NCBI GenBank assembly: GCA_036320915.1
Contig: JAXBDG010000009.1
Location: 558,001-622,000, forward strand
Length of the DNA stretch: 64,000 nt
DNA from: Linnemannia elongata
Taxonomy: Eukaryota; Mortierellomycota; Mortierellomycetes; Mortierellales; Mortierellaceae
Direction of reading: 5' to 3'
Shown here piece after piece: positions 23,421 to 33,883 of the stretch. Under the pieces are notes generated by a model. The model worked only from the letters and a program-made list of their open reading frames with translations, ran no database searches and was not told where the DNA came from. A program made the translations under genes and the position numbers. Position 1 is the stretch's first letter. The number at the start of each line of letters is the position of its first letter.

Positions 23421-24256
23421 TCACTCTGTTCCGTTTGCTTGCTGGCTTGTAGACGGGATTGCCTCCTTGGGATACCCAGGTAAATAACGGCCCTTGAAGG
23501 TCTTTACAACCTTCAATTTAGGCATCCTCTCCATCAAGTACCGCACCCCTGGCAAATACTCGACTACCCTCCCTTCTCGAACCGTGTACAGCTCAATACA
23601 CTTCAACTTTGGTCAGTGTTCCACAATCCAGTCAGCCTCAAGTTCCCCAAACTCAAATCCATGTTGCACCTTATCCACATTGAACAATCCATGGAGCTCA
23701 TCGAGCTGGTCAAGTCTCGAAAACAACTGCAGCCAACCACGTCGATGCGCAACCTGATCCTCAAGGACCAATAACCCAGGGACTGTCTTCTCTTTGTATC
23801 TTACATAGTTCTCATCGCTGACGGGATCAACTTTTCCCGCCATCGAGATCCTCAAGTCCAGAATCCGGAGTTGTCGCAAGTTTGCAATCCGATGATAGAG
23901 TGAATCCAGTAATGGAGTCGATGTTTCTGATGGGTTTGAATCGTTGACGAGAGTTGAAGGATCTGGCTCTCTTCGACTGAGACCCATCACAAACACCAGT
24001 TGTAATTCCTGCAACTTGACTATCGCCCATTCCCGCTCCCGCCATATTTGACCCAAGTGCACTCCAAATCGACACTCAACATGCTCGCTCATCCTGAACA
24101 CTTCCAGGGCAGGGTATTACCGCAAGCGGTTGCTGGGTGTTGATCCGTTGACCTTAACACAGTCTTCCAATACGATCCTCTTGAGCGAATTTGCGTGGCA
24201 CAAGAACCGCCTGTTGAGATATTGATAGCTGTATCTGCCGCTCTGGAGGTGGGTTC
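23421..24256 (-). pseudogene. LRR/F-box-like gene fragment, copy A
   Basis: 3' part of a gene that is almost identical to 31504-32339. The reading frame is broken by TGG to TGA in the EHWPKLK motif (near 23607-23612) and by loss of its upstream part at the duplication junction. The protein has spaced Leu/Ile (for example LRQLRILDLR, MPKLKVVKTFKG) like the leucine-rich-repeat tail of fungal F-box proteins, but no F-box is present here. It terminates in GTE at 23421. Confidence 0.65.
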
Positions 24257-25408
24257 GGTTTTGATGGTTTCTGGTCTTATTTTGTCCCATTCCTCCAAAA
24301 TGGCTTCAATCATCTCCTCCTTGCTGGTTGGTTTCCTAGGGCAGTTGTTAAGGAACCGTTTGAAGATCGACCAGATGTTCTCAATAGGGTTAAGATCTGG
24401 AGAATTCGCAGGCCACAGCCTTGTCCGAGTGCCGTTTTCCACCTTCCACTTTGTTGAGAGCTTGCTAATATGAGTTGACGCGTTGTCCTCCCTAAGGGTA
24501 CCATTCCTCGCTTCCCCCATGAACCTTCTCAACTCCTTATACACCATGTCGATGAATCCCCGTCCCTTATTATTTTCGCTGTCAAGGGTGACAAGCTTCG
24601 ACTTCTTCTCCCTCGCAATCGCTCCCCATACCTTGACGCTTGATCGGCCGCTACGGAGTAACGGACTGATGTTCTTGGTAGATACTTCTCCTTCTTCCTG
24701 CGCCAGAGATTGACCTTCCTGAAATCTTTTGCCTATTTCAAAGCAAAACTCGTCAGTCTACACAATTCTCTCCCAGTCAATCCATGTCCAACCTTGCTTA
24801 TAGTTGGCAAACGCAAGACGATGTGTGACATGCCCGGTTAGTATATAAAAGAAATTTTTTTGGCGGCAACGCGGCAGAACAACCCATGTTTGATAAGCAC
24901 CTGGCGGACGGTTGTTGTGTCAACAGGAATTAGACATGAAAGTGAATAAAGGAATAATAAGGGGTGTATGTGTGCAAGATGGAAATAAGAATAAGCTGGA
25001 CAGAAACGTATCTCTTTATTTTCTCTCTTGTCCTTACTTTATATACGCCTCTTTTCACGTGAGTAAACATGTAGCTGCTGCGACTAGCAATTACTAAACT
25101 TCTCACACATGTTGTGAACGGTGCTCTCGAACATAGGCTTGGGTGACCTGGCAACTATGTCAGCAAGGATGGAGCGTTGTCGCTCTTGGTGCTGCGAGGA
25201 TAACGTTGACATCCAACTTTTCAAGGATTGGTCGTCTTCCAGTTGATTTTTTGGGAATAATGGTGCTGTCCTTTTTCCATTTTTTTATGACAGCGAGGAT
25301 TATGGTGATATGGAGTGCGTGTGTTTTGGCAATGCTTGCTGGGGTTGTGCCGGCTTCGAAGGCGTCGATAATACGACCCTTGAGCTCAACAGAAAGGTGT
25401 TTGGGCAT
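24257..25408 (-). mobile_element. Decayed Tc1/mariner transposase, truncated at duplication junction
   Basis: Reading from 25408 leftward, an N-terminal helix-turn-helix (MPKHLSVELKGRIIDAFEAG) is followed after frameshifts and stops by the DDE core. Recognisable pieces include a WTDE block with Trp changed to a stop near 24762, REDNASTH, and the family signature RLWPANSPDLNPIENIW at about 24370-24420. The frame then runs through WDKIRPETIKT into the duplicated segment, so the transposase C-terminus is missing. An AT-rich stretch at about 24935-25100 interrupts the middle. It is a dead element; the terminal repeats were not identified. Confidence 0.75.
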
Positions 25409-26599
25409 GGTGTTTGTGCAAAGGGAAGAACAATAACTGATGGTGAGGAAGGAAAGGAATTTGATGATGCTTGAGCATTCACGTGTTACTTTTTTTTTTT
25501 TTAGATCCTTTTAAATCCTGACTGCCCTTCAATTGAACTAGTGCCCTGCACTAAGAAATTGAACAGTGATGTTTATTAATTGCTATTGAGCTGCAGATAA
25601 ATCAAAAAAGTCCATGCTGGCGCCTCCGAAAGACTTCACCATTAAAACCAAAAGCAAAAAAAAAAAAAAAAAAAAAAGATGGGCTCAGTCTTGTTGCAAC
25701 TGAAAAGTGGTTCTCACCCTCCCCTTTTTTTGTTCTCTTTGATGGCTCAGTTAGGAAATTTATGAACATGTGGACTATTTGGTGTTGTGCCGCCCATTAG
25801 GTGCTTGTATATAAGCATAAAAAATCTATCCGCACACTTCTGAAGGGAAGACATATGGCAGAATCATAGACTGACTATCTGGTCGCTCGCCCATCTTACC
25901 ACACGCCCGTCTCATCAGACATCTATCTCACCACGAATCTATCTCAGCACACACCGGCAACCCCCTGTAAACTTCTTGTACAATAAACATCATCCTTTTT
26001 AACGCCATTCATCTCGTCTCTCCTGTTCCCTCTTGTCTTTCCCTTGTTTCCACACTTGTCCCTTGTCTGGTCGTTGTTGCTATCACAAGGGAGCACAAAG
26101 AAGGTCTAGAACAGTGCGTGATAAGTAATAATCATACAAACGATGTTTTAGAGAGGGACAGATGGCAGTTTGGCATCATCTTTGCAGGAGATGAAGCTAG
26201 TCTCAAGGTATTGGGCAGGGTACCATGCAACGCCCTTGTGGTAGAAATACAGTAGACGAAGCAAGGAATAGAATGAGACCACTAGGGCAGGCGAAAGTCA
26301 GTTATATGAATACGAGTCTAAGAGGAAAGAGGCTAAGAAAAAAAGATGCGTGTACTGGCCAAGTATAAATAAATGCATCGGATCTCCATCAATTTCTCTG
26401 TTTTAACTCGTGCTTCTTCTTTCTCTGTCTTTTTCTTTCTCTTCATCTCTTGTCCCTCTCCCTGTCTCTATCTATCATTTGTATTGCGTATCGCCCTCAC
26501 GGTCTGTCATATTTATCAACACTTCTCCCGCTACTTCTCCCCCTCCCCCCCAAAAAAAAAAAAAAAAAAAAAAAAATCAACAAGATCTATCTATCCATC
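25409..26599. other. Intergenic with an LTR-like stretch
   Basis: Contains A/T tracts at 25488-25502 and 25656-25678. A segment at about 25740-26090 has the order of elements expected of a solo LTR: TATATAAG at about 25809, pyrimidine-rich body, AATAAA at 25982. Further right are a TATA-like TATAAATA at 26364-26371 and a C/A-rich run at 26540-26576 just upstream of the fucosyltransferase-like gene. No gene seen. Confidence 0.35.
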
Positions 26600-28267
26600 A
26601 TGAAGACTTTGCCAGATCTCGGTACCAAAGATCCTAGAAGGGGTTTCCGGCTCAGAACCCTGTTCATACTCGGCATCATCATCCTCACCTCAGTCAGGAC
26701 CCTCCTTATAACCATCCACGTACGGTTCCAAATTGATTCCAGTACACCTCCCGAGAATACCAAGAATGAACATCGTACAAGCCATGACGCAACAAAGTCA
26801 ACACTGCGACCGTCATCATCCCCACCACCAGCACTTGAAGCTGTTCTCGCACCCGCCATCTCTTTGCTTGACCCCAACACAAAATACCTCTCCTATTTAC
26901 CCTTTGCTGGCATCACCAACCAGTTTATCGCCCTCGAGGCCGCGCTCTTAGCCGCAGTGCAGCTCAATCGAACCATCATCATCCCCCCGATCATTTCCAA
27001 CACCCATGACCACTATAACACCCACCAGCGCTGGTCCCAGTTCTTGGACTTGCCGCGGTTTACAGAGATAACGGGCATCCCCGTACTCGAATGGGACACC
27101 GTCCGGCCGCTAAACTATCTGCAGCTCCAGGTCGGCAAAGATCAAGCCCTTCTAGGCCACGCTCGAGGCAAAGGCGCCGAGACGGACGAATGGAGGAGCG
27201 TAGCCGAGAATGTGACCTGTCAGATCATTCTGGGATACGGCGACCCAGTTCGGGGCATTAATGTCTCAGCCAAGAATTTCGTCTGGCATTTCTTGTTCCG
27301 AGTAACGTTTGTGCCCCCGCCGCCTCGTAAGGCAGAGATTCCGGTGTATGGCAGGACTAAGGTTGCACTGGATAATGTCCATGAGGATGATCTGGTGATC
27401 ATGGACGACCTGGTCGCGAGGTATCAAAACTATGAAAACGAGGCTGCGGGACACGGACAGGGTCCTGATGGAAAGCTGAATGTTTTGTTTCTGAGCCATA
27501 CGTTTGGGATCAAGGATCCAGGGCATGGCGACCGGTCCTGGCGCGAGATTGGGAGGAACCTGTATTTTGTACCACAGCTGATGGAATATGCGACCATGCG
27601 CGTCAAGGAGGAGCTAATGGGCGATAAAGGTATGTAGGCGATGCACAGCGATGAACCGGAAGATGTCGAGACCCACGATAACTATATTAACGCAACTTCT
27701 ACAGCATTCGAGGACCAAAACCAAGAGGATGAAGAGGTCGTCAATAGCACAAATATCAAGGTGCCCATGAACAGGATCCCCTATATTGCCGTGCACCTGA
27801 GACGAGGAGACATTGGCAGTAAATGCCAAGAAAGGGACATGGCTACCTGCGTCATCTCCTTTGAGCGGTATGCCCAAGCTGTGGACCGCGCTCGGGTCAT
27901 TGTCGCGACCACCGGTGTAACCTCGCGTGTGCCCGTGATCATAACCACGGATTCTGAATCTGAGGACGATTTCCGACAGATTCGGGAGCTAGGTTGGCAT
28001 CGACTCGATCACGAAAAGTACAAGACTAACGAGACTTGGGGAGCCTTTGCACCTGCGATGGTCGACGCTGTGATCTTGGCACAGGCGGATGTGCTTATCG
28101 GGAGTGGAAAATCGACTATGACTCGGATTGCAGCTGCGAGGCAGAGGACTTGGTATCAGCACGAGACGCTCTATCCGGTGGAGAAGGATTATATGACCAG
28201 GAGGAGTGCGGAGAGGAGGATATACGAGAGGTTTGAGAGAGTGGAGGAGGATGTTCGCTTCTCTTAA
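26600..28267 (+). CDS. Type II membrane O-fucosyltransferase-like glycosyltransferase
   Basis: Two exons (26600-27629, 27705-28267) give 530 residues. The 75-bp intron has GTATGT, a TATTAAC branch site and CTACAG. Its length is a multiple of three and it contains a TAG, so unspliced transcripts would truncate. A short cytosolic basic stretch is followed by one transmembrane helix (about residues 20-40, FRLRTLFILGIIILTS), then a Ser/Pro stem and a lumenal catalytic region. Family marks of GDP-fucose protein O-fucosyltransferases are the N-terminal AGITNQFIALEAALLAA block (cf. the GxxNQ loop), the IAVHLRRGDI motif (GDP-fucose-contacting Arg), and a C-terminal LIGSGKSTMTRIAAAR block. It is expected to act in the Golgi/ER lumen with GDP-fucose; the acceptor is unknown. 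An upstream in-frame ATG at 26450 lies in a low-complexity leader, so 26600 is preferred. Confidence 0.75.
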
Positions 28268-28551
28268 TGAAACGACTTCTGCATAAGAAATAGTGTGATT
28301 ATATATTGTGGGGTTATCCACATAAAATTATTTATTTCAACCGCTAAACCTCGATTAGGTAGCTGTTCAGGACTACATTTTGTACCACACCTGTGCAAAC
28401 CTGCTCACTGCTGGGCATGGGGTGGATTAGTGGTTAATTTTTCAGCCCTTTTTTTGGTTGAAAGGCACATTACTCTCATGTCATACATCCTCATTAAACC
28501 CAACGATAAATAAAGTTAGAAAAAAGAGAAGGGTGATCAGTGCCCATTGTT

Positions 28552-28980
28552 TCAAGACAAAGTTGGTAGCAGCAAGAGTAGTGTAACAAAGGTAAAGAGC
28601 AAACAGTAAGCAAGACACACGGTGTGAACGCTGGTCTGGGCAACGATTGACTTAGGATCTCTAGAAGAGGAGGAGTCCATTTCCATTTCAGCGCAAGTGT
28701 GCTCCTCCTGAAATGAAGTAGAGAGTTGAAGGTGGTTGACCGAAACATGGATGTGAGTCGTCCATTCGCGTTTTGCCAATGTTTTAAAGGAGTAAGGGGC
28801 GACGCCCGTGAAGTCTTGTGCAAAGGTGGGAAGAAGGGCAGTATGTTCTTGCCTGAAAGCGTGTGTATGATGAAAGAGTAAGTGAAAAGTGGTTCGAGTG
28901 AGTCGAGTGTTTGAAGGGAGCGGATTGTGGAAGAAGGAAGGAAGGGAAAGAAGGAAGACAAAGAAAATTTTCATGGACAT
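28552..28980 (-). CDS. Possible small secreted/GPI-like protein, unrecognised
   Basis: Open frame of 142 residues. It starts MSMKIFFVFLLSLPSFF (signal-peptide-like) and ends in a hydrophobic tail (AYCLLFTFVTLLLLLPTLS), as in GPI-anchored precursors. Between them is an unremarkable region with Ser/Glu-rich QEEHTCAEMEMDSSSS. No family is recognised. The low-complexity context and an overlapping open frame of similar size in another phase make this weak; an intron near the CTTTCAG at about 28857 is possible. Confidence 0.3.
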   Translation of the reverse strand: MSMKIFFVFLLSLPSFFHNPLPSNTRLTRTTFHLLFHHTHAFRQEHTALLPTFAQDFTGVAPYSFKTLAKREWTTHIHVSVNHLQLSTSFQEEHTCAEMEMDSSSSRDPKSIVAQTSVHTVCLAYCLLFTFVTLLLLLPTLS

Positions 28981-30363
28981 TATTGTCTACAGTAGACAAG
29001 TCCAGACTGATGGTTGCCCTTTCTCTCCTTTCCTTTCCCTCCCAAGCAACACGAAAAGAAAAGAGAGTGCGCGTGCTTGTCCTTGTTTCTCTCTTTCCTA
29101 CTCTCTTTTCCTGTCTTCGCTCCTTTGTTTTCCTGTGAGGGGTGCGCGTCCGCGTTCTTTTTTCTTCGCTCTTTCCCTTTCCTCCCAACCTCTTTCCTCT
29201 ACACTCTGTTTTCCCACTCTCTCCCGCCTCTTTCGCGTTTAACTAGTCGCCATTGAAATTATTATTTCACATCGATCAGTGATCAGTGATCAAAAATCAG
29301 GAACACCTTCACACAATTTTGGTGGCGCGAACTTATTACTTCCCTTGTCATCGTATCACTTTAGTGACAAGGGGTATCAAGAAGGGGCCAAGAGGAGTCA
29401 AGACCCCCCTCCCCCTCATACCCAAGTATCTGCAAGCCCGGCTTGACATGGTTGACCTTTTGCCATGTCAAGGGCGTGGGTGCGCCGGCATGGTGGTGGC
29501 CTTTGGGGGCGTCTGGCCCTCCTAGCGTTTACATATGCTATTGGAAGACGTAATGGGGGTGCCAATCCTAATTTTCCTTTTTCAGGATGAGATCGCGGGA
29601 TATAATGGGGTTCTGAGGGCTAACTAAGGGTTCGCGGGTCATTATGCGTTCGCGGGATCATGGGTTAGAGGGATGATTGTGTGCCCACTACTAACGATGA
29701 CACATTAATGGGAACGCGGGCTTTTTAATGCCTAAGATGACAGTCTTTTTGAGGCTCCCCGTTCCATTGTAAACTTGCTTTTTGTAACCATGCCAAACTG
29801 AGGCAGTGGAGCAGCCAAGGGCAAACATTCGCCTGAGATGACACTTTTACTGAATCAAGGCTTTTCGTCCCACTGTGGGCTTTCTTTTTTCAATGGCACA
29901 CTTGAGTGCCTTTTATTCTTTTTTTTGTTCTTTACTTACTGGTTTTTTTTTTATTTGTTTCTAAGTTAGGCATTGGAACAATTGTAGGCCTATTCGTTTT
30001 GTACTAGGAATGAATGTCCTATTACATTCCGGCTATGTGCTTTTTTATTTTGGGATGCGAAGGCGTGAGGTCTTGCAGCCCTGTAGCTGGGTTTGGTATT
30101 GTGTAGGATCAAGAGTAGTGGCGGCAGTGACAGGTGAGAGGGCCGTGCTTGAATAAAAAGAATGTCATGGAGTAGGATAGCTTGTTTCCTTTTTGCTCAG
30201 CAAAGGTGGATCGCGCGCACTTATTTTTTGATGTGCTTGGAAAATGTCGCACATGTGTATCTTTTGCCCCATATCTATCTGAACATGTGCTAGAATTGTC
30301 ATAAGCATATTTTTGAACAATCGGCAGGCACTTGCCTTCACAAGAACCAGCACAACTACCATG
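28981..30363. other. Intergenic, repeat-derived sequence
   Basis: No gene seen. It contains a triple GATCAGT direct repeat near 29274-29292 and a 10-bp-stem inverted repeat at 29443-29473 (CTTGACATGG ... CCATGTCAAG). A GC-rich block of unknown origin (about 29330-29530) is followed by AT-rich sequence. Confidence 0.4.
29443..29473. repeat. Inverted repeat, 10-bp stem
   Basis: CTTGACATGG and CCATGTCAAG are perfect complements separated by 11 bases inside a GC-rich island with no gene. It could form a hairpin or be a remnant of a transposon end. Confidence 0.6.
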
Positions 30364-30558
30364 TTCAATTTCTATTGCAACAACATTTCATCAGTAGGGT
30401 AAAAGCCTGTCTCACGTTGGTCTAAATCCCAGGTCTTGTTCCCTATTAGCAGGTGAACAATCCAACTCTTACTGAATTCTGCTTCAATATAATGGGAGGA
30501 GTCGACATCGAAGGATCAAAAAGTAACATCGTTATGAACGCGTGGCTGCCTCAAGCCA
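30364..30558 (-). pseudogene. Diverged relic of the 3' part of large-subunit (28S) rRNA
   Basis: On the plus strand this is the complement of the very conserved region of nuclear LSU rRNA around the sarcin-ricin side of domain VI. Recognisable words in the right order and spacing are CATCAGTAGGGTAAAA, CCTGTCTCACG, GTTCCCTATTAG, GGTGAACAATCCAAC, GAATTCTGCTTC, GACATCGAAGGATCAAAAAG and ATGAACGCGTGGCTGCC. I estimate roughly four in five bases match a typical fungal 28S, so it is an old fragment, not a working rRNA gene. It ends abruptly on both sides; no 18S, ITS or 5.8S nearby. Confidence 0.85.
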
Positions 30559-31214
30559 CCCATTCAGTATTTTTTTGTGTTGTTCTGATCTATTCCCGTT
30601 TTGGTTCCTCAAGCCATAAATTTTACTTTGTTGGCGGGCAAAAAAGTTGCTCCAGCGGTCTTTACATCCCCACAGCATAGCAAAAATGCATGGAGAAAGT
30701 TGGCAATAGGTCCAAGAGCGAAGAAGTTGTCCGTGATCTTTTTTATATCAGTATGGAGGTCGCCTATTTGTATGGAAAGGGTAGAGTATGAGACACTTTG
30801 AGTACATAACGGGTTCCTAGCAAAGAGTGGCGCGCTTAAAGCAATTGTACCCACCAGAGAATAGTGTACCTGGACGAGAACCATCGAAAAGATAGCCAGG
30901 GAGTGGAGTAGAGGCGCGAGCAGGGACTGGTGCATGGACTATGACTATGCAATTGGATGTGTGAAATAAAGTTAGTTCAATATAGTGCAATGAACAAGCT
31001 AAGAGCAAGTATCCATGAAACAAACGCGTCTGCATTACCTGGTAGTGAGCGCTGGACGATGATTGTGAGTCTTATCCTCGGACACTCCAGTGCGAAAGAC
31101 TACGAGGAGCTTGGTGGTCGCCTTGAGCTTCTTTTTCTCACAACAGGACTCAGACGGATTGATGGACACTGCATCGACACTGTTGGGACCTATCATGGCA
31201 CGGAATGAACAGTT
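30559..31214. other. Intergenic / decayed 5' part of copy B gene
   Basis: Broken short frames. Pieces of the region near 31090-31210 (for example LWRLTDWRLP) may be the degraded upstream part of the LRR-like gene, but stops and frame changes prevent a model. Confidence 0.35.
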
Positions 31215-32339
31215 ATGGAGGTTGACGGATTGGAGGTTACCGAGAGCAAACTCATCGATGCCCAGTTGTACATCTCGATCCTCCAATACCTCCCGGAGCT
31301 TGCCTCAATGGATGCACCCACAATCTGGTCCCTAAACTCGTGGGATGATCCGGATCTAACCATAATGGTCACTAACAAAATTGTTTCCCACAGTCGCAAG
31401 ATGAAGAACCTTCGCAGACGGCATCAGGAGTATAACTCGGAGTCCAGTATACATTTTCACATCGCTGAATACATGCTGCCCAATACTCTTAAGTCCATCG
31501 CATGAACCCACCTCCAGAGCGGCAGATACAGCTATCAATATCTCAACAGGCGGTTCTTGTGCCACGCAAATTCGCTCAAGAGGATCGTATTGGAAGGCTG
31601 TGTTAAGGTCAACGGATCAACACCCAGCAACCGCTTGCGGCAATACCCTGACCTGGAAGTGTTCAGGATGAGCGAGCATGTTGAGTGTCGATTTGGAGTG
31701 CACTTGGGTCAAATATGGCGGGAGCGGGAATGGGCAGTAGTCAAGTTGCAGGAATTACAACTGGTGTTTGTGATGGGTCTCAGTCGAAGAGAGCCAGATC
31801 CTTCAACTCTCGTCAACGATTCAAACCCATCAGAAACATCGACTCCATTACTGGATTCACTCTATCATCGGATTGCAAACTTGCGACAACTCCGGATTCT
31901 GGACTTGAGGACCTCGATGGCGGGAAAGGTTGATCCCGTCAGCGATGAGAACTATGTAAGCTACAAAGAGAAGACAGTCCCTGGGTTATTGGTCCTTGAG
32001 GATCAGGTTGCGCATCGACGTGGTTGGCTGCAGTTGTTTTCGAGACTTGACCAGCTCGAGGAGCTCCATAGGTCGTTCAATGTGGATAAGGTGCAACATG
32101 GATTTGAGTTTGGGGAGCGTGAGGCTGACTGGATTGTGGAACATTGGCCAAAGTTGAAGTTTATTGAGCTGTACACGGTTCGAGAAGGGAGGGTAGTCGA
32201 GTATTCGTCAGGGGTGCGGTACTTGATGGAGAGGATGCCTAAATTGAAGGTTGTAAAGACCTTCAAGGGCCGTTATTTACCTGGGTATCCCAAGGAGGCA
32301 ATCCCGTCTACAAGCCAGCAAGCAAACGGAACAGAGTGA
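31215..32339 (+). pseudogene. LRR/F-box-like gene fragment, copy B
   Basis: One frame runs from 31215 to 32339 and is broken only by a TGA at 31503-31505, after which it continues for 278 codons without interruption. Leu/Ile-spaced segments (ISILQYLPELASMDAP, LRQLRILDLR, MPKLKVVKTFKG) resemble the leucine-rich-repeat tail of fungal F-box proteins. Upstream, a TGA at 31206 and frame changes remove any N-terminal F-box. Its 3' two thirds duplicate copy A (23421-24256); copy B retains Trp where A has a stop. Probably a 5'-truncated pseudogene, although translation from the internal ATG at 31557 (260 residues) cannot be excluded. Confidence 0.6.
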
Positions 32340-32644
32340 AGAGTGAAGAGTGAAGAGCAAAGAGTGAAGAGTGAATAAACAGATAAAAGACACGACGTTT
32401 TTCTATTTTCTTTGTTGTTCACATTTCAGCAAGCCTCTTTTGTTGGTTATCCTATCCTCGTTTTTGTAGATAGAGAAGACAAAAAAAGGAAGAAGGATGT
32501 TTCTTTTACTCGGAAAATGAATGGCGAAAAAAAAAAAAAAAAAGACTATCAAACGCGAAATGAAATGGATGGAGAGTGATGGCTGATCTAGGGGCGCCAA
32601 AGCGGAGACGGTTTTCTTTCGGTTATTCGCGAGCAAAAAAGTGG

Positions 32645-32692
32645 GGGTTAATCTATTTGGCAACCCGGGTTGCTCATTTTATTTGACAACCC
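32645..32692 (+). repeat. MULE left terminal inverted repeat
   Basis: Starts GGGTTAATCTATT and contains the 12-bp palindrome CAACCCGGGTTG, then GACAACCC at its inner end. It pairs with 41184-41231 in inverse orientation with six mismatches. A 7-bp-stem hairpin (32692-32709) and further GACAACCC and CAACCGGGTTG copies follow within 80 bases, likely transposase-binding repeats. Confidence 0.93.
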
Positions 32693-32864
32693 TTTCCTTA
32701 TTAGGAAAGTTTCATGGCTTATTTGACAACCCCCCAATCTATTCTCATTTTCCAACCGGGTTGCCGTATAACAGAAGGCCTGAGGCTCAACCGTTTTACC
32801 TGGACTAATATCACCTTGTATTTTTTGTGCATAAATGTTGCGTCTTTGTTTAATCCAGGTCGTT

Positions 32865-33850
32865 CTATGGGTCAAACTGAGAGCGACGATGTTTTCTTGC
32901 ATTGTGACCTTCTCCATTGCATACTCCACATTTTGTCGAGTGCTTCTTGACCTCGGTTACACTCCTTATCCGCGACGTTTTGGGTCTGCCTTTCGTCTTT
33001 ACGTGAACTGGATCCCTCATTCCTTCAACTCCTCTACCTTTCACAATGACTTGATCGAGACTCTCCTTGACCATATCGAACACGTCCGGATTTGAGTCTA
33101 CCACCGTAATAATATCCTTCATCAGACCCGATATCTCGCCATAGCGGCGCTTTTTTGAAAGCTGGCTTTGATCATCTCGCGAGAGGGAGGGCGCCAATGG
33201 AAAAATCTTTTGAATATCGACCATGTACGTGGCGGCAGGGTTGACAGTTGCGTCCTCCAAGCCGACATATGCCTTCTGCGTCTTGGTGCGCAGGAAAGGC
33301 CCCATCGACTTTTCAAGGTCAATTGAATCCTGCAGCTCTTCCTTGAACCACCGTCTGGGAATAAGCTTGAGATGATACTTGCATCGACTATCGACTTGCA
33401 TGAGGTGGAAAAAGTGCCGACACACAAGTCCATTGTTTTGGAGCAGAAGACAAGTACAAAGATACGAGTCGTCGTTCAGCAGGATAACATGCTGTCGTGT
33501 CTTTTGATCAACGTCTAGGCGGTATGTCACATCAAACACGCACTTAATCCGGTCGCAAGTGACAGTTGCCATCAAGGACTTGAGCGAGGTTTTCAGACGG
33601 TCATCCCTGGATGCCTTCTCAATCTACATGCGAAGGTAATAGCAATCATTAATGCCCTAGTCTTTTTTTTTTTTTTTTTTTTTTGGCTTAGCAACTTTCA
33701 TCAACTAACGATCTTTTTTTTTATAAGCTTACCTCCTCCACATCGCCTGCCTCGTTTAATTGCTCCCCACTGCGCTTGGTTGGTGAGCTTTCTTCCTTGG
33801 ACGCCTTTTCAAACTACAGACGAAGGCAATAGCAATCATTAATGCCTTGA

Positions 33851-33883
<33 letters not shown>

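Larger units (their letters stand above)
22526..24256. repeat. Segmental duplication, copy A (inverted relative to copy B)
   Basis: This segment recurs in reverse orientation at 31504-41428. It carries, in order, a flank containing CCACGACGTCACCTCATGG, tRNA-Tyr, an AT-rich spacer, and the 3' part of an LRR/F-box-like gene. Copy A holds a 407-bp insertion missing from B. Copy B holds an 8.6-kb MULE missing from A. Homology starts at AATCTACCACG (22526 / 41428) and ends at GAACCC (24256 / 31504), where A abuts a Tc1 transposase remnant. Confidence 0.9.

Noticed and set aside
27635..27637. Premature stop making the fucosyltransferase-like gene a pseudogene
   Set aside because: The TAG lies inside a canonical 75-bp intron with donor, branch point and acceptor, and the frame continues perfectly after it.
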